Positions 35,293-44,123 of a stretch of DNA of 64,000 bases are shown here, piece after piece. Below the pieces are notes generated by a model, which was not told where the DNA came from, made no database searches, and saw nothing but the letters and a program-made list of their open reading frames with translations. The position numbers and the translations under genes were made by a program. Each line of letters begins with the position of its first letter. Position 1 is the stretch's first letter. This DNA is from Muribaculaceae bacterium. Lineage in GTDB: Bacteria > Bacteroidota > Bacteroidia > Bacteroidales > Muribaculaceae. The DNA lies in contig JAGBWK010000072.1 in the NCBI GenBank assembly GCA_017629835.1, forward strand, positions 1 to 64,000. Direction: 5' to 3'.

Positions 35293-35793
35293 TTAATCGC
35301 TGTTTAATAGCTGGTTGGCGAGGTTGCGGCACCCGTTTTCGAGCAGGTCGAGCACGAGTTCGAAGCCTTCGGAGCCTTCGTAATATGGATCGGGAACTGC
35401 ATCGTAAAAGCCACCAGCAAGGTCGATGTATTCAGCCATTCGGTGGATTTTTGCTTCCGCTTCGACGGTGGGGGCAAGGCGTCGGAGATTGGCAATGTTG
35501 CTGTCGTCCATGCCGATGATTAAGTCGAATCGGTCGAAATCTAATTCGCTCACCTTGCGGCACTTGTGCTGCAGTTCGTAGCCGCGACGGCGGGCATGAA
35601 TGCGCATGCGGTGGTCGGGGTCGTCGCCAACGTGATAGCCGCCAGTGCCAGCAGAGTCGATGTAGAAGAGCGATGAGGCACCCAATTCGTCGACGATAGT
35701 CTTCATCACCCCTTCGGCGGCAGGAGAGCGGCAGATGTTGCCGAGGCAGACGAAAAGAATTTTATATTTAGAGTCTTTTGATTCGGGTTTCAT
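35293..35793 (-). CDS. low-molecular-weight protein-tyrosine phosphatase
   Basis: The 166-residue enzyme has the P-loop CLGNICRS (Cys16, Arg22, the CX5R signature) and the general acid in VPDPYYEG. The start at 35793 is chosen over an upstream ATG at 35838 because it gives the usual short N-terminus. Related phosphatases act with tyrosine kinases that control capsule export, but no kinase gene is in the window. Confidence 0.93.
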   Translation of the reverse strand: MKPESKDSKYKILFVCLGNICRSPAAEGVMKTIVDELGASSLFYIDSAGTGGYHVGDDPDHRMRIHARRRGYELQHKCRKVSELDFDRFDLIIGMDDSNIANLRRLAPTVEAEAKIHRMAEYIDLAGGFYDAVPDPYYEGSEGFELVLDLLENGCRNLANQLLNSD

Positions 35794-35912
35794 AACTGTT
35801 AGAGTAATTACTTTACAAAAGTACTCAAAAAATCGCAAAAATCGCGCATAAAGCGACTTTTAAAATGCCACGTTAAATTATATTCACAATCGAGAAAATA
35901 AGATATATGAGA

Positions 35913-35935
35913 CTTAGGCAGCCTAAGAGACCTAT
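35913..35935. repeat. dispersed intergenic palindrome, copy 2
   Basis: CTTAGG-CAG-CCTAAG, then AGACCTAT. Arms and tail are the same as in the copy at 1033-1064, but the middle is shorter. It lies between two divergent genes. Confidence 0.6.
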
Positions 35936-35993
35936 GACTAACGTGAAACTGAAGTCATTAGAACTCGTTATGGTGATGTGATGAGGGGGAGGT

Positions 35994-36024
35994 TTTGGTT
36001 TGTTGGGAAAATTTTGTAACTTCG
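35994..36024 (+). promoter_or_regulatory. Bacteroidetes-type promoter for pdxA
   Basis: TTTG at 35994-35997 and TAACTTCG at 36017-36024 are separated by 19 bases; the -7 has one mismatch to TAnnTTTG. It predicts a leader of about 145 bases that holds the tandem repeats at 36053. Confidence 0.6.
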
Positions 36025-36052
36025 CAACATGGCTTGGCGATATAGTCGAATG

Positions 36053-36146
36053 GCTAATTGATAATATGAATTAAATAGCTATTGATGGTATGATTAAATA
36101 GCGAGATGATGATATTATTGACCGCTAATTGATGATGTTGTTGAGC
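36053..36146 (+). repeat. four imperfect 23-base tandem repeats in the pdxA leader
   Basis: Units start at 36053 (25 bases), 36078, 36101 and 36124 (23 bases each). Each begins GC and holds a TTGATGrTrT-like or GATGATATT core. The last unit ends 28 bases before the pdxA ATG. No open frame of note is encoded. The remainder of the 381-base gap from 35794 holds the promoter and the palindrome at 35913. Confidence 0.6.
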
Positions 36147-36174
36147 GGAGAAGTTTATTGAATACGAAATTGTT

Positions 36175-37260
36175 ATGAAAGATTCTTTGATACGTGTGGG
36201 TATCACCCAGGGAGACATCAATGGCGTTGGCTATGAGGTCGTTCTTAAAGTGTTGGAAGATAGCCGCATCCTTGAATTATTTACGCCCATTGTTTACGGC
36301 TCGGCAAAGATAGCTTTGTTTTATCGCAAACAGCTTGGGCTACAGCCTATTCCATTTAACATTATTAGGAATGCTGACGATGCACGCGACGGTGTTGTAA
36401 ACATCGTCAATGTGGTTGGCGAAGAGGTGCAGGCGGTGCCGGGCGAAGCTACTGTGGAGGCTGGTCGCGCAGCGTATGCAGCACTACAAGCGGCTGTTGC
36501 CGACAATAATGATGAGAAAATCGATGTGATAGTCACTGCGCCAATCAATAAAAACACGATTCAAGGCGAAGGATTCCATTTTGCTGGTCATACTGAGTAT
36601 CTTGCAGCTGCATTCAAAGGTGAGCCGCTGATGATACTTGCAAGCGACAAAATGCGTGTGGCGCTTGTCACAACTCATTTGCCGGTGAAAGAGGTGTCGG
36701 GAAAAATCACTAAGGAGTCTATCGTCGAAAAATTGCAGATATTCAACGATTCGTTGATTCGCGACTATGGCATTGTCAAGCCACGCATAGCTGTTTTGGC
36801 GTTGAATCCGCATGCTGGCGATAATGGATTGCTCGGCACAGAGGAGCGCGACGTCATCGTTCCTGCTATTGAGCAAGCCTATGGCGAAAAGATTTCATGC
36901 TTCGGCCCATACGCTGCCGACGGATTTTTTGGCGCGTCGATGTATGAAAAATTCGACGGTGTTTTGGCTATGTATCACGACCAAGGTTTGGCTCCATTCA
37001 AGGCGTTGGCTATGGATTCAGGTGTGAATTTCACAGCTGGGCTGTCGGCTATTCGCACATCGCCCGACCATGGCACAGGCTACGACATTGCAGGCAAAGG
37101 CGAAGCATCGGAGGCATCGATGCGCGAGGCAATCTATGCTGCAATCGACATATTCCGCAATCGCGAAAGCCATGAGGAGCGCACTGCTAATCCGTTGCGT
37201 CGTCAATATTTCGACAAATCGAAGGACAACGTAGTGCTTGACTTCTCAAAGGATGACTAA
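36175..37260 (+). CDS. pdxA: 4-hydroxythreonine-4-phosphate dehydrogenase
   Basis: This enzyme oxidises 4-phosphohydroxy-L-threonine in the DXP-dependent route to pyridoxal phosphate. The 361-residue protein has the family's GDINGVGYEV (14-23), TAPINK, the zinc-ligand His in FAGHTEYLA and the MYHDQGLAPFKAL motif with two conserved residues of the active site. It heads a likely operon with the WYL regulator (50-base gap). Confidence 0.95.
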   Translation: MKDSLIRVGITQGDINGVGYEVVLKVLEDSRILELFTPIVYGSAKIALFYRKQLGLQPIPFNIIRNADDARDGVVNIVNVVGEEVQAVPGEATVEAGRAAYAALQAAVADNNDEKIDVIVTAPINKNTIQGEGFHFAGHTEYLAAAFKGEPLMILASDKMRVALVTTHLPVKEVSGKITKESIVEKLQIFNDSLIRDYGIVKPRIAVLALNPHAGDNGLLGTEERDVIVPAIEQAYGEKISCFGPYAADGFFGASMYEKFDGVLAMYHDQGLAPFKALAMDSGVNFTAGLSAIRTSPDHGTGYDIAGKGEASEASMREAIYAAIDIFRNRESHEERTANPLRRQYFDKSKDNVVLDFSKDD

Positions 37261-37310
37261 ATGGTCGTCAAACACCAGTGTTGAACATCTAACCTATATA
37301 GAATTAAATC

Positions 37311-38210
37311 GTGGCACGCGACCTATTTTCAAGATATGTATGGATTCTTGAGACGATAAAGCGCTACGGGCGTATATCGCGCGAAGAACTTGACAATTGT
37401 TGGCGTCGCTCTCAATTTTCGGAGGGTGACCCGCTGCCGCGCCGCACATTCTATAATTATCGTTTGGCGATAGAGGAGCTGTTTAAGATTACGATTGCTT
37501 ATAGTGTGTCGGAGAATGTGTATTATATTGAAGAGGAGGACCAACAGGACTCGGAATTGACCGAATGGTTGCTCAACTCAGCTTCGATGACCAACTTGCT
37601 GTCGGATTCGCGCGACGTGAGTAGCAAAATTGTGCTCGAAGAGGTGCCGTCGGCACGCCAATATTTGAACGAATTGGTCAATGCGTTGAAGGATAGTCAT
37701 CCAGTGACGTTTGATTATCAGCCATATACTCGCACTCAGCCCAATTGCGGAATCAATGTGGAGCCATATTTTCTCAAGATATTCCGCCAGCGGTGGTATC
37801 TGACGGGGCGAAATGTGCGCGACAATGTCATAAAGACCTATGCGCTCGACCGAATGAGCAATCTCACGCTATGCACGTCGACATACGCCATACCAGATGA
37901 TTTTGACCCGAAGGCATATTTTCGCGACAGTTTCGGCATTGTGTTCAATCAGGGCGAGGTGAAAAATATAGTGATTCGCGTTGAGCCTCGACAGGCTAAG
38001 TATTTCAGAGCGTTGCCGTTGCATCACTCACAGACGGAGACCGTCAGCGACAGCTGTTCATTCTTCCATTATCGACTGAAGATTTCCGATGACTTTGTGC
38101 AGGAACTATTGTCGTATGGCCCAAAAATCACTGTGGTCAATCCCCCCGAATTGCGCGCTATGATGCTCGCCAATCTCAGAGATTCACTCGCCAATTACGA
38201 GCAGAAATAA
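37311..38210 (+). CDS. WYL-domain transcriptional regulator
   Basis: The 299-residue protein starts at a GTG codon. The N-terminal 90 residues form a winged-helix DNA-binding part (WILETIKRYGRISREEL, then PRRTFYNYRLAIEELF). The WYL domain spans about 115-200, with VTFDYQPYT and the defining QRWYLTGRN segment. A C-terminal extension (WCX type) follows. WYL domains bind small or nucleic-acid ligands and control DNA-damage, defence or metabolic genes. Its target is not evident. It lies between pdxA and an acyltransferase gene. Confidence 0.85.
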   Translation: MARDLFSRYVWILETIKRYGRISREELDNCWRRSQFSEGDPLPRRTFYNYRLAIEELFKITIAYSVSENVYYIEEEDQQDSELTEWLLNSASMTNLLSDSRDVSSKIVLEEVPSARQYLNELVNALKDSHPVTFDYQPYTRTQPNCGINVEPYFLKIFRQRWYLTGRNVRDNVIKTYALDRMSNLTLCTSTYAIPDDFDPKAYFRDSFGIVFNQGEVKNIVIRVEPRQAKYFRALPLHHSQTETVSDSCSFFHYRLKISDDFVQELLSYGPKITVVNPPELRAMMLANLRDSLANYEQK

Positions 38211-38225
38211 CAGATATTATAAACG

Positions 38226-39305
38226 ATGACAACAACCGACATCACCACAGCAGAGCCTCGTTCAGTAGCAGCTGACCGTAAGAGAATTTTTGGATTCGAC
38301 TTGCTGCGTGCGCTCGCCATAATTATGGTGATGATAGATCACGGCACTGGCACGGAGCTTTCGTTCGAATGGCGTGAGGTGTCGAGGACTATCCTAAGCC
38401 CCGATGCGGTGTTGTTTATCATGTTGTCGGGGGCGTTGTTGCTGCCGGTTGAGGGTAGTTGGACAAAGTTTATTTGCCGCCGATTCAAGCGAATACTTCC
38501 GCCATTCCTGTTTTGGACCATACTGTGGATTTTCCTGATGTGGATTGAGGGGCGTACAACGACCTCGTGGGCTGTGCATATGCTCAAATGGAGTTGGCTG
38601 ACGCCATTCTATGGCAGCGCTTGGTTTATATTCATAATTCTTGGTTTGTATCTGTTTATGCCGTTTATGTCGGCATGGATACGACAATCTACTCGGCGTC
38701 AGCTTGAGTTTTTCCTGATTTTGTGGATGCTCGGAGGGCTATGCCGGTGGATGAATGTATGGATGTGGATGAATCTCGAGTGGAATTACTTTTCGATGTT
38801 TATCAACTATTTCGGCTATTGCGTAGCGGGTTATTATTTTGTGAGATATCCTCTTGGCGCTCCGCCTGAGCCGATGAATGGAAACGGATTTATTCATAAG
38901 GCGATTCATTTTGTTGATGTGCATCGTACGAAACTGATAGTGGGCGTGGGCTTGTTGTTTGGGCTTGCATTGCCTATCGCTGTGTGCTTTGGCAACTATA
39001 GTTTCGATATAGATACTCTTGTGAGCAACAACGAGTCGTTTACCACCTACCTGTGGGGTATACTTATCTTTGCGCTCGTCACTCAAGTCAGAACTCTTGG
39101 CAGCGTATTGGATAAAGTGGTCAGATTCATCTCCGACAATTCCTATGGCATATATTTGAACCATACGATACTAATGTATTGTGTATTCCAATATTTCACT
39201 CCCGAATTTGCATGCACGAGTTGGATGATTCCAGTGCTTCTTGTAGTGCCACTGCTATTGGCGGCCATTACGCGAAGGATTCCGATTATAGGTGCAAAAG
39301 GGTAA
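38226..39305 (+). CDS. acyltransferase 3 family membrane protein
   Basis: The 359-residue integral membrane protein has about ten helices and the N-terminal family motif FGFDLLRALAIIMVMIDH, where the Arg and His are thought catalytic. An SDNSYGIYLNHTI segment near residue 300 also fits. Members O-acylate surface sugars or peptidoglycan using cytoplasmic acyl donors. The gene begins 15 bases after the WYL regulator, so the two are probably cotranscribed. Confidence 0.85.
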   Translation: MTTTDITTAEPRSVAADRKRIFGFDLLRALAIIMVMIDHGTGTELSFEWREVSRTILSPDAVLFIMLSGALLLPVEGSWTKFICRRFKRILPPFLFWTILWIFLMWIEGRTTTSWAVHMLKWSWLTPFYGSAWFIFIILGLYLFMPFMSAWIRQSTRRQLEFFLILWMLGGLCRWMNVWMWMNLEWNYFSMFINYFGYCVAGYYFVRYPLGAPPEPMNGNGFIHKAIHFVDVHRTKLIVGVGLLFGLALPIAVCFGNYSFDIDTLVSNNESFTTYLWGILIFALVTQVRTLGSVLDKVVRFISDNSYGIYLNHTILMYCVFQYFTPEFACTSWMIPVLLVVPLLLAAITRRIPIIGAKG

Positions 39306-39475
39306 AATAGTGCAATAAATGGCGATTGGAGATGCAAATATGGCAAAATTGAAGTATTTTTATCAAAAAATGTTGATTGGGTAAAAATTGACGGAACGAG
39401 TAGTAAATTCAATCAAACAGATAAAAAATGCTAATATATAAAACGAAAATAATTCAAATAGCGACAGAATATATT

Positions 39476-39495
39476 TATATTTGTTCATTCAAATA
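39476..39495 (+). promoter_or_regulatory. xyl operon promoter -7 (TATATTTG) within a CAAATA/TATTTG repeat set
   Basis: TATATTTG at 39476-39483 is a -7 element 82 bases before the xylB ATG. TATTTG-TTCATT-CAAATA (39478-39495) is a perfect 6-6-6 dyad overlapping it, and ATTCAAATA recurs upstream at 39452-39460. These are candidate operator half-sites for a xylose regulator. A clear -33 is missing, as expected for an activated promoter. Confidence 0.45.
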
Positions 39496-39564
39496 AGATG
39501 CGCTGACAAAAGGCGTAGATATTTAGCAAAAACTAACGTAAACAACATCTTAAATCACTGAAAA

Positions 39565-41055
39565 ATGTATCTATTAGGTTATGATATTGGTAGCTCATCT
39601 GTTAAGGCGGCACTTGTAGAGGTTGCTACAGGTCGCACAGTGGCGTCAGATTTCTTTCCCAAAACCGAAGCCCCAATTAAGGCGCTCAAAGAGGGTTGGG
39701 CAGAGCAAAATCCCGAGAATTGGCTTGGCTATATGAAGCTCGCAACAGCTTCGATATTGTCGATGTCGAAAGTCGAACCGAAAGATATTAAGGCTATCGG
39801 TATCTCATACCAGATGCATGGGCTCGTGGCAATCGACCGCGAAGGCAACCTGTTGCGCGACGCAATCATTTGGTGCGACAGCCGCGGAGTGCCTTACGGC
39901 GAACGGGCTTTCAACGACCTCGGTGCAGACGTTTGCTTGCCTCGCTTGCTCAATCAGCCCGGCAACTTCACTGCTACCAAGCTTGCATGGGTCAAGGAGA
40001 ATGAGCCAGCTACATTCGACAAAATCTACAAAGTGATGCTCCCCGGCGACTATATTGCATATCGTTTGACCGGCGAAATATGTACAAACCCCGAAGGTTT
40101 GTCGGAATATATGCTATGGGACTTTAAGGAAAATGCGCCCGCAAAATTCCTTATGGACTACTTCGGCTATGACTATTCGATATTGCCAGAGGTGAAATCA
40201 ACATTCTGCGAGCAGGGCCGACTCACTAAAGAGGCTGCTGAAAAGCTTGGCTTGGCAGAGGGAACTCCAATCACTTATCGTGCTGGCGACCAACCAAACA
40301 ATGCGCTTAGCCTTAATGTGTTTGAGCCCGGCGATGTTGCTTCTACTGCTGGAACATCGGGCGTTGTTTATGGTATCAATGGCTCAGTTGACTACGATCC
40401 ACGTTCGAGAGTCAACAACTTTGCACACGTTAATCATACTGCCGACACTACTCGCATCGGCGTGATGACCTGCATTTCGGGTACAGGTATCCTAAATTCA
40501 TGGGTGAAACGCAATGTCGCACCACGCGAATTGTCGTATGCCGAAATGAACGACTTTGCTGCTGAGGTGCCTATCGGCTCAGAAGGGCTCGTAGTGCTGC
40601 CATTCGGCAATGGTGCAGAGCGAGTGCTCGAAAACCGTCAAGTAGGGTGCTCATTCAACGGCATCAACTTTAATATCCACCGTTGCAACCACATAGTGCG
40701 TGCGGCACAAGAGGGCATTGTGTTCTCCTTCATGTATGGAATGGAGATAATGCAGAAGATAGGAATGGAAATAAAGAGCATCAAGGCAGGCCATGCCAAC
40801 ATGTTCCTCAGCAAGATATTCCGCGACACGTTGGCAGGAGTTTCTGGTGCCACAATCACTTTGCTCGATACCGACGGCGCAGCTGGTGCAGCACGTGGCG
40901 CAGGTATTGGCGCAGGCATCTACCGCGACAACAACGAAGCCTTTGCATCGCTCAATGTAATCGACACAATAGCTCCAGCAGCTGACCGTACGCCCTACAT
41001 TGAAGCATACGCCCGTTGGAAAGCAACGCTTGAAAACATCCTTAATCGAGAATAA
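39565..41055 (+). CDS. xylB: xylulokinase
   Basis: This FGGY-family kinase phosphorylates D-xylulose to xylulose 5-phosphate. The 496-residue protein has the phosphate-binding GYDIGSSSVKAALV at 5-18, the substrate loop WCDSRG near 107-112 and the FGGY-type C-terminal signature region GHANMFLS. Its position before xylA and the xylose transporter gene makes the substrate assignment firm. Confidence 0.93.
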   Translation: MYLLGYDIGSSSVKAALVEVATGRTVASDFFPKTEAPIKALKEGWAEQNPENWLGYMKLATASILSMSKVEPKDIKAIGISYQMHGLVAIDREGNLLRDAIIWCDSRGVPYGERAFNDLGADVCLPRLLNQPGNFTATKLAWVKENEPATFDKIYKVMLPGDYIAYRLTGEICTNPEGLSEYMLWDFKENAPAKFLMDYFGYDYSILPEVKSTFCEQGRLTKEAAEKLGLAEGTPITYRAGDQPNNALSLNVFEPGDVASTAGTSGVVYGINGSVDYDPRSRVNNFAHVNHTADTTRIGVMTCISGTGILNSWVKRNVAPRELSYAEMNDFAAEVPIGSEGLVVLPFGNGAERVLENRQVGCSFNGINFNIHRCNHIVRAAQEGIVFSFMYGMEIMQKIGMEIKSIKAGHANMFLSKIFRDTLAGVSGATITLLDTDGAAGAARGAGIGAGIYRDNNEAFASLNVIDTIAPAADRTPYIEAYARWKATLENILNRE

Positions 41056-41107
41056 TAATTGACTAATAATCAATAGATAATAAATAACAAACTAACAACA
41101 ATAACTT

Positions 41108-42418
41108 ATGAAACAGTATTTTCCTAACGTAGACAAAATCAAATTCGAAGGAACTGAAAGCTACAATCCTATGGCATACCGCTACTACGACGCTGATCGC
41201 GTAGTGCTTGGCAAGCCCATGAAAGAATGGCTTAAATTTGCTATGGCATGGTGGCATACACTTTGCGCAGAAGGTGGCGACCAATTTGGTGGCGCTACAA
41301 AAACATTCCCTTGGAATGAATCAACTGATCCCGTACAACGTGCAAAAGACAAAGTTGACGCAGGCTTTGAATTCATGCAGAAAATGGGTATCGAATACTT
41401 CTGCTTCCACGATGTAGACCTCGTTGACGAAGGCAATTCCATCGAAGAATATGAAGCAAACCTCAAAGAAGTGGTTGCTTATCTTAAAGAAAAAATGGCT
41501 GCTACAGGCATCAAAAACCTTTGGGGTACTGCCAACGTATTCGGCCACAAGCGCTATATGAATGGTGCTGCAACAAACCCCGACTTCGACGTTGTGGCTC
41601 GCGCAGCTGTTCAAATCAAAAACGCCATCGACGCAACAATCGAACTTGGTGGTCAAAACTACGTGTTCTGGGGCGGTCGCGAAGGCTATATGAGCATCCT
41701 CAACACTGACCAAAAACGCGAAAAAGAGCACCTCGCACGTATGCTCACTATCGCTCGCGACTATGCTCGCGCTAAAGGTTTCACTGGCACATTCCTCATT
41801 GAGCCTAAACCAATGGAACCAACTAAACATCAGTACGACGTTGACACTGAAACAGTGATTGGCTTCCTCAAAGCTCATGGTCTTGACAAAGATTTCAAAG
41901 TTAACATCGAGGTTAACCACGCAACTCTCGCTGGTCACACATTCGAACATGAACTCGCTGTAGCTGTTGACAATGGCATGCTCGGTTCAATCGACGCTAA
42001 CCGTGGTGACTACCAGAATGGTTGGGATACTGACCAATTCCCTATCGACAACTTCGAACTTACTCAGGCTATGCTCCAAGTGATTCGTGGTGGTGGCTTC
42101 GGTAATGGTGGTACAAACTTCGACGCTAAAACTCGTCGCAACTCTACCGACCTCGAAGATATCTTCATCGCTCATATCGCTGGTATGGATGCTATGGCTC
42201 GCGCACTTCTCAGCGCAGCTGACATCATCGAAAAATCGCCCTACAAGCAAATGCTTGCCGACCGCTACGCTTCATTCGACGGCGGCGAAGGCAAAAAATT
42301 CGAAGAAGGCGCGATGACACTCGAAGACCTCGTTGCTTACGCTAAAGCTAATGGCGAGCCTAAACAGACTTCAGGCAAGCAAGAGCTCTACGAAGCTATC
42401 GTCAATATGTATTGCTAA
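41108..42418 (+). CDS. xylA: xylose isomerase
   Basis: This metal-dependent enzyme converts D-xylose to D-xylulose. The 436-residue protein belongs to the longer class II group. Catalytic FHDVD (His and Asp near 101-105), WGGREGY (about 190) and the Lys in FLIEPKP (about 235) are all present. It lies 52 bases after xylB and is followed by a strong hairpin before the transporter gene. Confidence 0.97.
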   Translation: MKQYFPNVDKIKFEGTESYNPMAYRYYDADRVVLGKPMKEWLKFAMAWWHTLCAEGGDQFGGATKTFPWNESTDPVQRAKDKVDAGFEFMQKMGIEYFCFHDVDLVDEGNSIEEYEANLKEVVAYLKEKMAATGIKNLWGTANVFGHKRYMNGAATNPDFDVVARAAVQIKNAIDATIELGGQNYVFWGGREGYMSILNTDQKREKEHLARMLTIARDYARAKGFTGTFLIEPKPMEPTKHQYDVDTETVIGFLKAHGLDKDFKVNIEVNHATLAGHTFEHELAVAVDNGMLGSIDANRGDYQNGWDTDQFPIDNFELTQAMLQVIRGGGFGNGGTNFDAKTRRNSTDLEDIFIAHIAGMDAMARALLSAADIIEKSPYKQMLADRYASFDGGEGKKFEEGAMTLEDLVAYAKANGEPKQTSGKQELYEAIVNMYC

Positions 42419-42432
42419 AAATAATTCTACCG

Positions 42433-42474
42433 AAAGAGGTCGGTATCGTCAATTCCGGCGCCGACCTCTTTTGG
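42433..42474 (+). terminator. hairpin terminator/attenuator between xylA and the xylose transporter gene
   Basis: AAAGAGGTCGG pairs perfectly with CCGACCTCTTT, followed by TT. As no separate promoter is seen before the transporter, it may lower rather than stop downstream transcription. Confidence 0.7.
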
Positions 42475-42496
42475 CTATTTAATAAACCAATTCGTT

Positions 42497-43990
42497 ATGA
42501 ATCAAAATAATCCACAAACTGGCTCAAAGACCTATCTCGTATCGATAGTGTTGGTAGCCGTGTTGGGCGGTTTGCTTTTTGGCTACGATACAGCAGTGAT
42601 TTCAGGTGCTGAAAAGGGCTTGCAGGCATTCTTTATGGGTGCAGAGGACTTTGTTTACACCGACTTTTGGCATGGCTTTACAAGTTCAAGCGCATTGATA
42701 GGCTGTATTATCGGTTCGGCTATTTCGGGCCTTTTGGCTTCAAACTGGGGACGTAAAAAGTCGCTCATCTTTGCTGGCGTCATGTTCTTCATCTCGGCAT
42801 GGGGGTCAATGTGTCCAGAATCAATGGTATTAGCAAAGGGTGAGCCAAGCCTCAATCTTCTTATTGTGTTCAACATCTACCGTGTAATAGGTGGCGTTGG
42901 TGTCGGTCTGGCTTCAGCTATATGTCCGATGTATATTGGCGAAATTGCACCGAGCAACATTCGTGGTATGCTCGTTTCATGGAACCAGTTCGCAATCATC
43001 TTTGGTCAGTTGGTAGTGTATTTCGTCAACTACTTTATCCTTGGCGACCACATTGCACCGCTTATCCAAAGCGTAGGCGAAGGTGTGAACGAAATTCTCA
43101 ACCTCGAACAAGCTACATGGAGCATCGAAACAGGTTGGCGCTATATGTTTGGTTCGGAAATGATTCCTGCAGGACTTTTTGCTATCCTCATCTGCTTTGT
43201 TCCTGAAACTCCTCGCTACCTTGCTTCAATTGGTGGCGATGCTAAGGCTGAGGCTATTTTGGCTAAAATCAATGGCGCAGCAAAGGCTAAAACTATCTTG
43301 AAAGAGATTAAGGAAACAATGGTCGTTAAGACTGAGCCTATCTTCTCTTATGGTTACCTTTGCGTGTTTGTTGGCATTATGCTTTCAGTGTTCCAGCAGG
43401 CAGTAGGTATCAATGCAGTGCTATATTTTGCTCCTCGTATCTATGAAGCAATGGGCTTTGACAATCCAATGGTACTCACAGTGTTCAATGGTATTGTCAA
43501 CCTCGGTTTCACTTGCGTGGCAATCTTCACTGTTGAGAAATTTGGCCGCAAGCCATTGCTTATCATTGGCTCGCTCGGAATGGCGATTGGTGCTATCGGC
43601 GTAGCTTGCACGTTTGGTAACGCATCGCTTCAGTTGCTCTGCATGATTTCAATCATGGTTTATTCGGCTTCATTTATGTTCTCTTGGGGTCCGATTTGCT
43701 GGGTTCTCATCGCAGAAATCTTCCCGAATACAATTCGTGGTGGTGCAATTGCAATCGCAGTTGCATTCCAATGGATTTTCAACTGGATTGTTTCGACATC
43801 GTTTGTGCCAATGGCAAACAGCTTAGGCTATTGGTTTGCTTACGGTCTCTATGGTGTGATTTGCGTTATCGCAGCAATCTTCGTTTGGAAGCTTGTGCCC
43901 GAAACTAAGGGTAAGACACTCGAAGATATGACAGCCCTTTGGCGCAACCGCAGCAAAAAAAAGGTAGATATTATCAGAATATCTCAATAA
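42497..43990 (+). CDS. xylE: D-xylose:proton symporter (MFS sugar porter)
   Basis: The 497-residue protein has twelve membrane helices and the sugar-porter signatures: GGLLFGYDTAVISG (20-33), an NWGRKKSL-type loop, an extended central loop and PETKGKTLED at the C-terminus. The conserved QQAVGINAVLYF lies in helix 7. It imports xylose with protons. Cotranscription with xylBA is likely, moderated by the hairpin at 42433. Confidence 0.95.
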   Translation: MNQNNPQTGSKTYLVSIVLVAVLGGLLFGYDTAVISGAEKGLQAFFMGAEDFVYTDFWHGFTSSSALIGCIIGSAISGLLASNWGRKKSLIFAGVMFFISAWGSMCPESMVLAKGEPSLNLLIVFNIYRVIGGVGVGLASAICPMYIGEIAPSNIRGMLVSWNQFAIIFGQLVVYFVNYFILGDHIAPLIQSVGEGVNEILNLEQATWSIETGWRYMFGSEMIPAGLFAILICFVPETPRYLASIGGDAKAEAILAKINGAAKAKTILKEIKETMVVKTEPIFSYGYLCVFVGIMLSVFQQAVGINAVLYFAPRIYEAMGFDNPMVLTVFNGIVNLGFTCVAIFTVEKFGRKPLLIIGSLGMAIGAIGVACTFGNASLQLLCMISIMVYSASFMFSWGPICWVLIAEIFPNTIRGGAIAIAVAFQWIFNWIVSTSFVPMANSLGYWFAYGLYGVICVIAAIFVWKLVPETKGKTLEDMTALWRNRSKKKVDIIRISQ

Positions 43991-44001
43991 TAAAATCATA
44001 G

Positions 44002-44045
44002 CAAGGCGGCTCGGTCAAATTTCTGATTCGAGCCGCTATGCTTTA
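44002..44045 (+). terminator. intrinsic terminator after the xylose operon
   Basis: GCGGCTCG pairs with CGAGCCGC, with outer GCA/TGC pairs, followed by TTTATTTT. Confidence 0.75.
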
Positions 44046-44046
44046 T

Positions 44047-44077
44047 TTTGATGTTAGCAGAGCTTTGCGTATCTTTG
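44047..44077 (+). promoter_or_regulatory. Bacteroidetes-type promoter for the HD hydrolase gene
   Basis: TTTG at 44047-44050 and TATCTTTG at 44070-44077 are separated by 19 bases. The leader to the ATG at 44124 is about 40 bases. Confidence 0.72.
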
Positions 44078-44123
44078 CGAAGGTGATAGCCAATGGTTGG
44101 CGTTTCACGTTATAGTATCGATT

